The notes under the pieces: generated by a model
Databases searched by the model: none
The model's input: only the letters and a program-made list of their open reading frames with translations
What the model was told of the DNA's origin: nothing
Part shown: positions 1-12,050 of the stretch, piece after piece
How positions within the stretch are numbered: position 1 is the stretch's first letter
Layout of the letters: each line of letters opens with the position of its first letter
Position numbers and translations under genes: made by a program
Assembly (NCBI RefSeq): GCF_004664715.2
Contig: NC_051067.1
Coordinates: 68,900,982 to 68,964,981, forward strand
Source: Peromyscus leucopus
Taxonomy: Eukaryota; Chordata; Mammalia; Rodentia; Cricetidae
Direction: 5' to 3'
Length of the DNA: 64,000 bases

Positions 1-360
1 ACACTGATTCCCCAAGAAGCAGTGTTTTCTCCATATTCTTCCTGTCACATGCTTATTTCCATGTCCCATACATAGTTCTTTCTTTTGTGAGAGATGTAAT
101 TCTTCACGTTTTCAGAGAGCAATGTGTCTAATCCTATGGCCCCACCTAACTTGGTACTTCCCTTCAATTGTTTTTCATCAAGCAAATGTGATCACCTGTA
201 ACCAAGCAGATTTATCAATTGTGCTCCTATATGCACCATTTCCCCATCTATGGCTTTAAAAATATTTGTGCTTTCTGACAACTTTACTCTATTCTTCTCT
301 CCACCAATACATATCCACACATAACCTAGAATAGGCAAATCTTGGGTGTCCTCATTTTAT

Positions 361-445
361 TTCTGTTACAATGATAAAACACCCTGATAAAAATCAATGT
401 ATGGGAGAAAGATCTTATTTTAACTCACGATTTTAGGTTACAGTC
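361..445. repeat. Old rodent dispersed repeat, first half
   Basis: The stretch begins with the rodent motif of a tract around GATAAAACACC and reads into a segment that resumes at 871 after the inserted LTR. The pair resembles an old rodent medium-reiteration element (RMER1-like); the class is uncertain. The same type occurs at 34141-34365. Confidence 0.4.
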
Positions 446-864
446 TAGTGATAAATTGTGTACCCTAATAAACTTGCCTAAAGATCAGAGGACAGATCCA
501 GCCACCAGATTAGACATAGAGGCCAGACAGTGGTGGCACACACCCTTAATCCTATCACTCAGGATAGGATTAGTCTAGAACTCTGTGAGTTCAAAGCCAC
601 ACTGGAAACAGAGCCAGGCAGTGGTGGCACATACCTTTAATCCCAATACTGGGAAGCACACAGGCCTTTAATCCCAGGAAAAGATGTCTGGGCAGAGAAA
701 GGTATATAACGCATGAGGAAACAGGAACTCACTCTTTTTAGGCTGAAGATTTTGTAGAGGTAAGAACTAGTGGTTGACTGCTCTGCTTCTCTAATCTTTC
801 AGCTTTCACCTTGATATCAGGCTCCAGGATTTTTATTGAAAGACCATCTAAGATTTGAACAAGA
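446..864 (+). mobile_element. Solo LTR with internal B1-like modules (copy A)
   Basis: The insertion is flanked by a perfect 6-bp duplication, acagtc (440-445 and 865-870), as ERVK-type integrases make. Near the left end it has CCCTAATAAACTT. Two B1-like modules follow, each with a CCTTTAATCC core, then a TATA-type box (GGTATATAAC near 701) and an A/T-rich end ending in a TTTTTATTGAAAGACC stretch. The terminal TG and CA are mutated, and it is shorter than copy D through a deletion near its left end. No internal retroviral genes flank it, so it is a solo LTR. Confidence 0.7.
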
Positions 865-870
865 ACAGTC

Positions 871-1170
871 CATCATAATGGGGAAGTCAATGTGGTAGGA
901 ACTTAAAATGCCTAGTCACATCACATCCATACTCAAGAGAAGAGAAAGGAATGTGCGCATGCATACTTGTGCTTAGCCTCTTTTTTTTGTGCTTACATAT
1001 TCTAGGACCTAAACTCAATTAATTCTGCCATCCATAATTACCAATTCTTCCCAATTCAATGCAGTTAAGACAATCCCCTATAGACATCCCCACAAGTCCC
1101 CCCTCTTTGAGACTTTCCTCGGGTGATTTTAATGTGTCAAGTTAACAATTAGAACTAACTACCACACTGG
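871..1170. repeat. Old rodent dispersed repeat, second half
   Basis: Continues the 361-445 repeat after the LTR. It includes the motif GTGTCAAGTTAACAATTAGA near 1135, typical of the far end of an abundant rodent element. The TSD acagtc bridges the two halves cleanly, which supports the nesting. Confidence 0.4.
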
Positions 1171-1559
1171 GCATCTTTCTAAATCCAGTTTAAATATTCT
1201 CTCTGTCTCTTGATTTTCTTCCACCATCTTGAAGGCAGGAAAAATGTGTGATCTATTTGTGTGTGCCTAATTATGAGTTGCTTATCAAAGGCATTTAGTT
1301 ATTAGAAAAACAATGAGGTATATTTTCAATACTTAAAGATGTAAATACAGATATTAACAAAATTAAGTGAATGTATCATAAAATAATTTATAAAGTGGAG
1401 GAAGATTGTATGTAGGAGAAACTGTGGAATTGCCTGTGCAGTCTAGAAAGAATCTACATTCTATATAACTACATTGTAGTGCTAATTTAAAACCCTGTAT
1501 CATTTTATGATCAACATTTCCCATTCAAGAATTAAAAAATGAAAACCACTAAAAATGGA
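1171..1559. other. Intron, nothing recognised
   Basis: AT-rich unique-looking sequence without a convincing repeat, exon or RNA gene. Confidence 0.4.
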
Positions 1560-1805
1560 ACTCTTTGAATTATTCTTTGAAGTGTTAGGACCTATAGTAA
1601 GTTTTGGTGACATCCTTCTGTGGGCCCTGAGTACTAGCATTCATCCCTCTCCACTTCAGGACACTGGATACAATGTGACCAGCTGCCTCATGCTGCTACC
1701 TACAATGACAGACTGTATTCAAACTGTGAGGCAAAAATAAACTCTTCTTTCCTAAACTTGCCTTTGGAAGTAAGTTTGTTTAAGCACTACAAGAAAAGTA
1801 GTCAA
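1560..1805 (+). repeat. MaLR-type LTR fragment
   Basis: It contains the sequence order of rodent MaLR 3' ends: a GACTGTATTCAAACTGTGAG-like stretch, then AAAATAAACTCTTC (polyadenylation signal region), then a terminal segment with AGTAGTCAATATA. The resemblance is from memory and the boundaries are approximate. Confidence 0.45.
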
Positions 1806-3002
1806 TATAACTCTATTGATGAATTAATTTCCTTAATAGTCCAGATCAAGTGTATGAAGATTTTATTATTAGACATTCAGTGAATGTATCTTTGAAGCCT
1901 TGGCACAGATTTTCAATACTGATGAAGTTGATTTGCCATTCGGTGTGTGCACACAGGCCATGGTGCTAATTTCACCTTTGGTACTAATTTGTGATAGTCA
2001 GGAGGCTTAGGAAGTACTTCAGGTTTATGAACTGGAGTATTACTTTGACTATAAGTGATTGAAAAGATAAAGAGTCTCAAGATTAAAAAGAAGAGGAAAG
2101 ATACTTTGTGTGAATTCAGGGATTTCCTTTAATAGAAATCATAGAGTACAAGGATGTATAGGGGTGATTTTTACTGAGTTGTTTTGACACTTTACTTGAC
2201 TGGGGGCTCATTCAACCCCCACCCCAGTATTGTAGAAACAACCCAAGTTACAGAAAAATTTTATTCTGGGATGGTGAGATAAAGTTCAGAAAATGTGTTA
2301 CTCTCTTCTGGGCTTTTTTTTTTTTTTTTTTTTAAATTTTCAAGCCAGGAGGTACAGTCTTGACATGAACACATGATTGGCCTCTTTCAAACTGAAGATC
2401 ATTTTCTATTGTACTGATATTAATATACATGTGCACACACTGAAAATCATAAAGTATGACATCGAATGGCCTTTTATAATCAAAACTATGCAAAGGAGCT
2501 CTGTTTTTTATTGTCTCAGCAGTTAAATGAAGAGCATAAATAACCAAAAGTAAAGGAAGTATTTTTCACTCTAATTTCATGTATCCATTTGCAAACAAAA
2601 TATGATTGGAGCATATTTATATGAAGCTTTGGCAATTACAGTGTTTGCTTAGATGTGGAGAGATTGTGAACAGTTTTATTTTTGCAGATGCACAGCAGCA
2701 ATTTCAGGATGTATTTCTACTTCCTTATTATGACTCTACCCATGTCATACTAATAAACTTTATTTGGAAAAACTCACAGGATACGTTTAAACAGATAGCT
2801 CAGAACTAGAAAAAATTTCACAGTTTGTAAAATGATTAAGACCAGAGTTTTGACCAACATAATTTATCTTGGATTAATATATCATACATTCTGTTTCTTA
2901 TTAGACTACCTGATGTATTTTGCTTTTTGAAATTAACATTTTTTTTCAAACTTTCCAGCTAAAAACATGTGATCATTTTTCTTAAGTGGCTTTTGATAAC
3001 AT
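1806..3002. other. Intron, nothing recognised
   Basis: AT-rich sequence with a T-run at 2316-2333. Short open frames here have no recognisable protein similarity or splice context. Confidence 0.4.
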
Positions 3003-3183
3003 GAAAATCTGAGCTGGGTGGTGGTGGCACATGCCTTTAATCACAGCAATCAGGAGGCAGAGCCAGGAGGATCTCTATGAGTTTGAGGCCAGCCTGGGCT
3101 ACCAAGTGAGTTCCAGGAAAGGTGCAAAACTACACAGAGAAAGAAACCCTATCTCGAAAAATAAAAAAAAAAGAAAATCTGAG
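3003..3183 (+). mobile_element. B1 SINE, sense, with 11-bp target duplication
   Basis: A 7SL-derived B1 body with head GGTGGTGGCACATGCC, B-box-like segment, ACCAAGTGAGTTCCAGG and an A-rich tail lies between exact copies of gaaaatctgag (3003-3013 and 3173-3183). It carries the AGGAAAGGTGCAAAAC variant also seen in the other young copies here. Confidence 0.9.
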
Positions 3184-3299
3184 AATATTTTTATGAAAGC
3201 AAACATAGATATTAAGAAGAAGTAAAAACCAGTAAATGGTAAATGCATCATTCAAAATGATTGACAAACTTCACCACAAAGACATTTTATGTTCCTAAA

Positions 3300-3670
3300 T
3301 CTCTGGAAGAATTATTTTTATTTTTATTCATGTGTGTCTGCTCATGTGGAATCATGCACATGTGTGTGCAGGTTCAAGTGTGTGTTTGTCCATACACATG
3401 TGGAGGTCAGAGGTCAAAATGTGATTATATCTATCATTCTCTATTTTATATTTCTGAGATAGATTCTTTACTGTCCTGGAACTCACTGATTAAGTTAACA
3501 TAGATGACCAGTTAATACCAGACATCTGCTTGTCTCTACCTTCCCAGTGCTGGGATTGTGAACTTAAGCCAGCACCCATGACTTATTCACACGGGTCCAG
3601 GGATTAAACTCAAATTCCTGTGATTGTATGGCAAACATTTTATCCACAAAGCTGTCTTTCAGCCCACTTT
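3300..3670 (-). mobile_element. B4-like SINE, antisense
   Basis: On the minus strand it begins with a tRNA-like head near 3665 (GGGCTGAAAGACAGC). The + strand carries GTGGAGGTCAGAGGTCAAA, a diverged B1-like core with GTGCTGGGATTG, and a TG-rich distal part. This matches the B4/RSINE layout but is heavily mutated. Confidence 0.55.
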
Positions 3671-4074
3671 ATTTTCAAAAACAGCATTTCAGAAAATGTA
3701 TGTCAACAATGACAACTTCAGCATGAGTGTTTGGGCCATGATATAAACTGCTGTACTTTGTCATCTATACATTCTGATATGATTATCTTCTTGAAAATAT
3801 ATGGCCTCCCATACACAGAGGAAACAACCCAAACCTACTGATTCCTTGGTCTTCTATTTCTTGTGAATATAACTGGTACCAGGTAAGGGTTTCTCTTTTT
3901 TTTAATGAAGGAAAATATTCATGCAGGAGAAACAATTTAAACAGTGCTTATAACATTAAGTGGAGAAGAATTTGCCTTCCTTATGAAATATGGCTTTTCA
4001 AATACTGTGGCTGAGTGCCTTATTTCCCAAGACCAGAAGTATTTAGTTGACAGAAGGACAGAAGGCTCCTAGAT
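3671..4074. other. Intron, nothing recognised
   Basis: No exon, RNA gene or clear repeat was found. Confidence 0.35.
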
Positions 4075-4215
4075 ATGAGAAAAGGTCACTGGACAGCTCG
4101 CTGGAGAGAGACATGGGTTTGAATCCCAGCTACGCTGCTTCCCACTTACTACTTTGGCTGAAATTAGTTGCATCTACACACTACCTCCTCTGTATATGAA
4201 AAATAATGCTCATAA
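4075..4215 (+). repeat. MIR SINE, sense, old
   Basis: It contains a diverged MIR core: GGTTTGAATCCCAGCT (tRNA B-box region), CCACTTACTA, then a CTCCTCTGTATATGAAAAATA stretch equivalent to the usual CTCATCTGTAAAATG. This ancient mammalian SINE predates rodents. Confidence 0.65.
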
Positions 4216-6387
4216 TATAAACTACAAATAATTCCCTTTTTATGTTTTGAAATTTCATACAATATATTTTTATCATACTCTTACCCTTCATACAAATAGT
4301 TTTCAGGATCGCCAAATGCCACATTAATGTGCAAAGACATATAAATCATTAAGAAACCATAATTTTAATTTTATTTCTCACAGAAGGTGAACATACAAAA
4401 TTATGCAAGTAAACCAGACTATTTGATACTTCTGTTCAAATAAATGAGACACTATCAATATATGTATCATTCAAAATATGTGCCTTACTACTTTCTAAAT
4501 AGTAATTTTATTGTTTTTCCACCAAAATGACCTTCCCTTTGAGGCCATTGCATGGCCCATGTTTGTTCTTACATTATGCCTGCTTAGATGGGTGTGCATG
4601 GACCTTAGGGTCTGCATTCACTGATAACTGAGCCACAATGTAATTTGTTAGTTGTTGAGCTTAGAGCACAAGCTGTTATTGTTTATTTTCTGCAACCTGG
4701 CTAAAGGTGTCATTACAAGATGATGTTGGAAAAGCAGGATGTTATCAGAAGTCAGTTATTTGTGATGAATGAATATCCAGGTAAAACAAAATGAGTGTTT
4801 TAAAGGAAAGGAAGAGTGGGCTATAGACATTTTCCATCAGAAAAAGTCATTACCCTCCTCCTCACATATGACAAATGTTCAAATCATCACCATATCTCAT
4901 AGGCAGAATGGCATTAATATGACATGGTGCTGCACCCAGTTCATTTAGGAGCTCTGTTGTAGGGAAAAAAAATGATTGTCCTTACTTTGCTGTTATTCTG
5001 CCAATCTCAACAGAAGCACCAAATGTAAGAGGATAATCAAATGCTTGGTATGACATTAGATGATTTTTTTTCTAGGGTTGGTTTTTTGCTTTTTTTGTAT
5101 GACCTTGGTTTTCACTTGCCTCTTCCACTCATACATGTTGTTTTTAATGTGTAAATGGGGGAAGGATTTACCATCCTTATGAAGAATGACTCTTCAAACT
5201 CTGGCCTTCATTCTTACCTCTGTTGATTTTTATCCTAATACCCAGATTTAAGTGAGCCAATTTAAATCACAATATTTAAGCTCCACAAGCTATATTCAAC
5301 TGTCATATACTACTGCATCTTTAAATGAGTCCTACAGATTCCTAAAGTGTGAAGACAAATGGACCAAAGACATAATAGACAGCACACAAAGTAAAGATGA
5401 CAATATCCACTAAGCTTATAAAATGTTGTTCTACCATTACAGGGATTATAGTAACGGAGACCAAAGCCACAACAAGAAATTATTTAGATGTTATTCACTG
5501 TTGAACAAAAATTAAACAGACAGTACTGTGTACGGTCATGGTTGTCTGAACATCCTGCTCATGATATAATGGAAAATACTCTATCTACTGAAATGATAGT
5601 GCATGTGATTCCTTCAAAAGCAGCAAAGGAGTGATAACTTAAATTCAAAACAAGAGCTGGGAATTCATATGGACTTCTCAAGAATATTCATACCTATACA
5701 TTTCATCTATTACTCCCTCCTTGTATAGTATTAATTAAAAATATTCCAATAAGAATATGAGGAAAATACATCCCACATTGAAGAATACAGATGTTAGATA
5801 CAAGCAAAAACATTAAAGAATTGTCAGTGTTATTAACCATAAGAAATATCATGTAATTTATTAAAGATCACTAAAATGCTCTCAGTGTCTAAGTAAATAA
5901 AGTCAGCATCAAATTGTCAGTAGGCTGCAGAGATTCTGTATCAATACTGCACTGCTAGTGAGAATATAAATTGAGAATATCTTAAAAAAATAAGCACTAA
6001 ATATTCTACCATCATATGAGCTAGTGATTATACTCCTAGTTTGCCCTGAAGAAATATTTACCCAGTATTTTACATGTATGTGTATATTATAATTTTCAGA
6101 AACATCCCAAATTAAAAATGAGCCCTGTGTACTTCAGTGAGTGAATGGCCAAACTGGTTTAAGTTCATTCCATGATGTATAATTTGGTAACATAGTGGAA
6201 AAAATTATTGACACCTACCAAAATAGGATTTTCAAAGAATTATGCTGAGCCAAAATGATTCCCCAGAGGTTGCAATTGTATTTCGCCATTAATATCCCAT
6301 TTTGGAAGTGACAATGCTGTAACAAATGATGACAGATGAGAGACATTACTTAGGAAAAGGGCATGTGCTTTAGGAGAAGTGAGGGTA
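4216..6387. other. Intron, nothing recognised
   Basis: About 2.2 kb of AT-rich sequence. I scanned for MAM and LDLa coding signatures and for splice-bounded open frames and found none. Confidence 0.4.
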
Positions 6388-6393
6388 GATGTG

Positions 6394-6779
6394 TGTAGTT
6401 AGACTTTCTTGTCAGACTTTCTTTTGGGTCACCAGCTCCCAAATAATGATGCTGAGACTTATTATTAATTATGAAAGCTTGGCCTTAGCTTAGGCTTGTC
6501 CCACTAGCTCTTATAATTTATAATAACCTATTTAATTTCCTCTAATCTATGTTCTACCAAGTGTCTTTTTTACCTCCTCTATATTCTGTATGTCCAACTT
6601 CCTCAGTGTCTCACTAGTATCTCCTGTATGCCTAGATGCATACCCCTGAGTTCTTCTCTCTGCCATGAAGTCCTGCCTAACCTTTCCTGCCTAGCTATTG
6701 ACCTTTCATCTTTTTATTAAACCAACCAGAGTAAACCAGCTACACATTTTCACACAGTGTGATCAAATATCCCACAACA
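6394..6779 (-). repeat. 3' LTR of the minus-strand ERV
   Basis: On the minus strand it begins TGTTGTGGGATATTTGATC, directly after the polypurine tract, and ends in CTACA (TG...CA form). It aligns along its length with 11664-12050, including AATAATAAGTCTCAGC and the GAGCTAGTGGGACAAGCC region. Confidence 0.85.
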
Positions 6780-6793
6780 TTTTCCCCTTTTTG
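6780..6793 (-). promoter_or_regulatory. Polypurine tract of the ERV
   Basis: On the minus strand it reads AAAAAGGGGAAAA plus one base directly before the 3' LTR. That is the position and composition expected for the plus-strand DNA primer in reverse transcription. Confidence 0.8.
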
Positions 6794-7878
6794 TCTAAGT
6801 AAAAAGGAAATCTTTTAACTCTAACACAGTAAAACTGTATACAATAACAATTATCAGATAATAATTACATTAACAATGTCCACTCCATTTATATTTGGCA
6901 ACAGTCTATTATAAATCCTATCTTGATGCATCCAAAGTTTTATACCTAAACCACTTTCTGTCATAACTTGTGTTACCATCTTAAAATGATCTTTTTATAT
7001 CTTAAAACATTTTCTTAGATAAAAAACTTTAGCTTATGTCTCTCAACCTTATAAATTTTAAATCTCTTTTGTAAGCTTCTTTTCTAAATTTTCTAACAAA
7101 GAAAATTGTGTGGTATGACTATCTAGTCTTCAAATCCATCAGACACCAAGAAAGATATAATATTACCTGAGTAAACAGTAAGTACAGAGAAAACAACTTC
7201 CCAAACGATACAAATTTCAGAGACATCTGGCTTCCTGAAAAGTCACCCAAGGTTCTTCTGCAATATTGGGGCATCCATCTCCAGCCTGTAAGCCTAGACT
7301 ATATGACAGACTTTTCTGTGCATCAGAAATTTTGAAGGACTGTCCTTCTTTGTCTCGGCAATGTTTGGCAGTTACCTTCTATTGTGTCTTCTTTGTCCAA
7401 TTTGGGCAGCATACTGTCAGTAGTCCAGGCAAGGTCAGATTCTTGTCCAATGCCTAGGTTTACCACATAGAAATCAAGCTCCATATGGTGGTTCTTCAAT
7501 ACCATCATCTTCTCTACAATAAATTGGTGTTGCCAGGAGCAGACATATCTCACTGTGATAAATGCCTCATGTTATTAGAACACCTTAAATGCCATATTCT
7601 GTAGGTATCTAAAGTGTTTGTAGAACATCTTTTTATTTAAACTGTATCTGTTTGACCTTGAAAACATATCTAACCACAGAATTGATTGTTTTAGTTGACT
7701 AAATATTAACCTGTGTTTCTTAGTTATCCTGAGCAGTTTGTAATGATAGCTTTCAAGGACTATAACTTTACATTTAAATTTTAAATTAGTTGCATAGATA
7801 CAATCCCTTAAAATGTATTGTAACAAAAATAACCTTACATTTGTATCAATATACAAAAAATACCTTACACAAGAGTAG

Positions 7879-7916
<38 letters not shown>

Positions 7917-9509
7917 CATAACAAAATAACCTTAAATTTGTATCAATATACATAAAGCCATACCAATGTAAAATATTTGAGACTAGTAGTTGGTTTTTAG
8001 TTTAAAAGTAGATTCAATAATCTACCCTCTTATCCTATCATTCTTATATCCCCCCCACTTTTTTTCAGAATGAGATCCCTGAATTTAATCTCCTTTGCTT
8101 AGTTTCCTCCCTGACCATGACCAATAACAAATTGCAACCAATCCCTCTAAATGATAATAAACATCCATAATCCACCAAATGACCAAAATGCATCCACCTC
8201 ACCTCTTGTGAATTTGGGTACTTGTTCTTAAAATTATTTCCTGTTATCTAGGGAATGACATCTTTAGGGGACTTTGAGAAAACTGAGATAATGATCAAAT
8301 TCTGGAAAGGCTAGCTGTTGTCCAATCTTGGTGTGATGGGAAAATGCAGGACTTATCTATAGTCCTGGCTAGAGTAGTATGTAAGGTTGGACCATCTCAA
8401 CTAAGAGCTTTGAAGTTGTTCTGGTTGCAGAATTGTTAGTAAGCGACAACAGAAGCATTCTGAGATGCTGGATCACCTGGACTATTTGTCTCCATTAGTG
8501 TCTCGTTCTTTTTTTCTGAAAACATATAAACTTTTAAAGGTAACATACATATCTGCATTAAGACAAGACTGGGATGTGTGGGGTGCACAAATCAGCCAAA
8601 GATGATTCTTTGCTCTGTTTGAGTAGGTAAAAGACATCTGTCAACTTTGCAAGTCCGTTTGGACTGCATAATCAAACTGTAATATGTCTCCATCCATGCC
8701 ATGTGAAAGGATGGCATGTAATAATGTCCTGAGGACTCTGGAGCCAACAAGATTTATCATGTCTCATCAAGTCTCAGAACTGTTTCCATAATGGTATCCT
8801 GTGCTCTCCCTCCAGCTGGCCCCTGACAGACCTATTCCAACCACTGGGGTCTGAAGCCTCTGTTGCACTCTGGCCAGTGCCACTGTTGGCTATTTGCCTT
8901 GGGCATGTCCACTTGGCTAGTCAAGGTCCCAGAGCACAGCGTCTAGCCATGTCAGTCTGGTTCTCGCAAACACCTTGGCTGATTGCATTCTCACCGCAGA
9001 TCCTCATAGCAGAACCCCGCTGCTTGCGCTGGCTCTTGGTGTCTGCCAGCTGTGACTCTGTGAAGCTCCGTGGGCCTCAGCCGCCAATACCTGGCTGAGG
9101 CAGCCACTCATAGTGCTGCTGCTTGCAGTGGGGGCTTCTGAAGCCACTCTCGGACCGCAAGATCCGCAGCAGCTGCTCAGTCCCAGGTGCTGCTTTGTGC
9201 GTCCTAGGGAAAATCTACTGTACTCTAGGAGAAACTTTCATCATATCCCTAGACCTAAAGCCTATATTCTCTAAACTTCGCCAAAACATTTATAGCTTTA
9301 AATCTAACAGTAAATAGATATATAGAGAGAAACAGAGACAGAGAGAGATACTTGCTACAGCCTTACTTGAACTACTCTGCTTTATATTTACAATTTTATT
9401 CCCAAAGAATAGAATTTTACCACCTCTAATTAATTAATTCCTGGCATGCCACCTTAACCTGTGGTGCTTCTTCTCTTTTATCCTCTGTACTCAGGTCCCT
9501 GTTCAGGCA
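6794..9509 (-). mobile_element. ERV internal region, non-coding
   Basis: AT-rich internal sequence with stops in all frames. It includes a local duplication of about 38 bp (7825-7863 and 7922-7960) on either side of an (AT)n run, and a CpG-denser block at about 8940-9210. The stretch nearest the 3' LTR resembles the internal part of abundant non-autonomous rodent ERVK elements; that resemblance is from memory. Confidence 0.55.
7881..7915. repeat. (AT)n microsatellite
   Basis: 35 bp of uninterrupted AT dinucleotides inside the ERV, flanked on both sides by copies of the same roughly 38-bp segment. Confidence 0.95.
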
Positions 9510-9701
9510 CCATATATGGTAATGTGCCTGAGTCCAGCTCCTATCTGCTCCCACCTTATGAAGGGTTCTTGGGTAGAGGAGAGAGGAATGAGGAAATGAT
9601 AGATAGAAAGATAGAATGAGATGATAAGAAAGACAGAGACACAGGATAGCTTTAGGGGTGGCCTGGGTCAATACCCAGCCACCCAGAAGTTTATTCAAAT
9701 G
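9510..9701. repeat. Older repeat fragment, left of inserted LTR
   Basis: It contains GTGCCTGAGTCCAGCTCCT and GGGTCAATACCCAGCCACCC, motifs of a dispersed rodent element whose continuation appears to resume at 10202 (GCAAAAGACCTCCACC). The class is not known to me. Confidence 0.4.
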
Positions 9702-10195
9702 TGTGGTGATATATTGTGTCCCCAATATATTGTGTACCCTAATAAAGTTTATCTGAGCATCAGAGGAAAAAGCTAGCCACGATAGTAAACACAGAGGTCA
9801 GGCAATTGTAGCACACGCCTTTAATCCTATCACTTGGAAAGCAGAGATCCATCTAGATCTCTTTGAGTTCAAGGCCACACTGGGAATAGAGCCAGGCATG
9901 GTGGCACACACCTTTAGTCTCAGTACTAACCATACAGGTCTGGAGGTCTGTACAGACAGACAAGACATGCTGGGCAAGAAGAGGAAGTGATATAGCTGGG
10001 TGGAGAGAGGAAATGAGATGGCAGAACAGAAAGGCATATAGGCATGGATATACAGGAAATAGTTCTCTTTGGCTGAGGATTCCCAAGTGGTGAGAACATG
10101 GCTGGCTTCTTTCTGCTTTTCTGGTCTCTCATTTTTAACCCCAATATCTGGCTCTGGGTTTTTATTAATAAGACCATTTAGCAATTTGTCCTGCA
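9702..10195 (+). mobile_element. Solo LTR with internal B1-like modules (copy B)
   Basis: It runs from TGTGGTGATA to TCCTGCA (TG...CA). Hexamers caaatg (9696-9701) and caaaag (10196-10201) form a 6-bp duplication with one mismatch. It carries CCCTAATAAAGTTTATCTG at the start, two B1-like modules (CCTTTAATCC, then CCTTTAGTCTC), a decayed TATA region (GGCATATAGG near 10033), and TTTTTATTAATAAGACC near the end. It is sense here and opposite to the ERV it interrupts. Confidence 0.8.
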
Positions 10196-10201
10196 CAAAA
10201 G

Positions 10202-10396
10202 GGCATTTCAAATATGCCAAGGGAGAGGCAAAAGACCTCCACCTAACAAGATGAAAGCACACCATACAGCCAAGTGTAGACCCTTCCAAACACCTGGTAA
10301 ACATGCCCATGGCCAAATTATCTCCTGATGCAGCCCTGCTGGGTAAAACAAGCTCAAGTTCTATGACCCTGAGTAATTTGAGTTTCCACATCAAAT
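10202..10396. repeat. Older repeat fragment, right of inserted LTR
   Basis: Continuation of the 9510-9701 repeat, with AAACATGCCCATGGCCAA and GATGCAGCCCTGCTGGGTAA. Its continuity across the LTR supports the target-site call. Confidence 0.4.
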
Positions 10397-10855
10397 CTGA
10401 TCTTTATTAATTTTGAAGAAATCCATAGCTTTTTGTTCCCTGTGGAAACAAAGGCATAATCTCTTCCTCAATGCAACACATTTCCTGACTTTCATTCTAA
10501 ATGAAGATGTCCTAAAATATATATGGTGGTTTAATGCAGTAGATTTTTTTCCATAATCCAATATCTCTAAGCAGCTGTTGATTTTTGTTCACTTTATTTA
10601 AAAAATTCAAAATCAACAAAGCACCATAGAGAATCTCAGATGCTCTGTGCATTTCCCATCTTTATGTAGTTTATTTTTTAATATTACTTTACTCTTTCTT
10701 TATGACCTTGACTTTATTATTTTTAGAGATTTTTTCTATGACTATTTATTTTCTATGACTATTTATGATCCATTTTCTTTTCTTCCTTCAGCACCTAAGC
10801 ACATTTTTAAACATTCTGTACCTTTTCAGAATTTTTTTTTCAGTTTAGACCTGGC

Positions 10856-10856
<1 letters not shown>
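10397..10856. other. ERV interior, nothing further recognised
   Basis: AT-rich sequence inside the provirus span, with no coding or RNA feature. Confidence 0.35.

Positions 10857-10858
<2 letters not shown>

Positions 10859-10900
<42 letters not shown>
10859..10900. repeat. (GT)n microsatellite
   Basis: About 42 bp of uninterrupted GT inside the provirus. Confidence 0.95.
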
Positions 10901-10902
<2 letters not shown>

Positions 10903-11254
10903 ACAATATTTCTTTGACTATATGAGCCAAACTTTACCTAGCTAGGTGGTGGCTAGGCTACCCACTGTGTGGCTCCATGTATCACATGGCAATGGCTGCT
11001 GGCTTTGCCCCCTTTGGGTTGGTGAGAGCAGAGCTTCATGCCTGTGGCCCTGTCTGGAGATGCATCTATCTGCACCAGCGCTGTGAAGTGCCTGGGTTCT
11101 GTGCTGTGGCAGGTGTTTCTACCTAGTCTTCCATTCTATCTGGTAACATGTCATTAAAATGCAGCTGCATAACAGGGCCTCTTAAAGGAGCCACATCTCT
11201 GTATACCAAAAGCACCAGGACTGTACGAGAGACTGCCATTACTGGGAAGCCCTG

Positions 11255-11571
11255 TGTTGCTGGAGGGCTTCTCTCCAGGTTCCCCAAGCCCCGCAGTCTC
11301 ACAATCTACATATAAAATAATCACTCAGATGCTTATATTACTTATAAGTTGTATGGCCGTGGCAGGCTTCTTGTTAACTTTTCTTTTATCTTAAATTAAC
11401 CCATTTTTATAAATCTTTACATGCTGCTTGTCCTGGAGGTGGCTGCAGTGTCTCTCCCCCCCCCCCCCTTCTTCCTGTTTCCCCAATTCTCCTCTCTCCT
11501 TGTCCCGCCTATACTTCCTGTCTGGTCACTGGCCATCAGTGTTTTATTTATATAGAGCGATATCCACAGCA
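11255..11571 (-). mobile_element. Solo LTR (TGCTGTGG family) nested in the ERV
   Basis: On the minus strand it begins TGCTGTGGATATCGC and ends in AGCAACA. Flanking hexamers gccctg (11249-11254) and gcccta (11572-11577) differ at one base. It shares ATCTTAAATTAACCCATTT and CCCGCCTATACTTCCTG blocks (+ strand) with the copies at 34372, 42673 and 61731. A C-run at about 11456-11468 has expanded within it. Confidence 0.75.
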
Positions 11572-11643
11572 GCCCTATCCAGCTCTGTGTTGAGACCTTT
11601 TTTTTTTTTTTCAGCTTTCTGAGACACTATGTGGATTTGCATA

Positions 11644-11661
11644 CCTCCACACTGGGCACCA
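11644..11661 (-). promoter_or_regulatory. Primer-binding site of the ERV
   Basis: On the minus strand it reads TGGTGCCCAGTGTGGAGG, two bases after the 5' LTR. It matches the tRNA-Lys1,2-type site of betaretroviruses at about 14 of 18 positions as I recall it, with most differences being transitions, as expected from decay. Confidence 0.7.
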
Positions 11662-11663
11662 AA

Positions 11664-12050
11664 TATAGTTGAACTTTCTTGATGTACTCTCTTTAGGGCC
11701 ACCAGCCCCCAAATAATGACACTGAGACTTATTATTAATTATGAAAGCTTAGCCTTATCTTAGGCTTGTTCCACTAGCTCTTATAACTTAAATTAATCCA
11801 TTTCTATTAATCTGTGTTCTACCATGTTGCTTTTTTTAGCTCTCCTCCATTCTGCATGTCTGACTTCCCCAGTGTCTCCCTGGCATCTTCCCCGTGCCTA
11901 GATTCATTCCCCCACTCCAATTCCTCTCCCTGCCCAGAAGTTCTACCTAACCTTTCTTTCCTAACTATTGGCTGTTCAGCTTTTTATGAAACCAATAAAA
12001 ATAAAACAGTGACATATTTTCATACAGTGTGATCAAATAATTCTGCAACA
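11664..12050 (-). repeat. 5' LTR of the minus-strand ERV
   Basis: 387 bp, collinear with 6394-6779. On the minus strand it begins TGTTGCAGAATTATTTGATC. Its other terminus has decayed from CA to TA at the primer-binding side. Confidence 0.85.

Noticed and set aside
9798..10394. A 198-codon minus-strand open frame, the longest in the window
   Set aside because: It runs across the B1-bearing LTR and flanking repeat sequence in the wrong orientation, with no protein domain.
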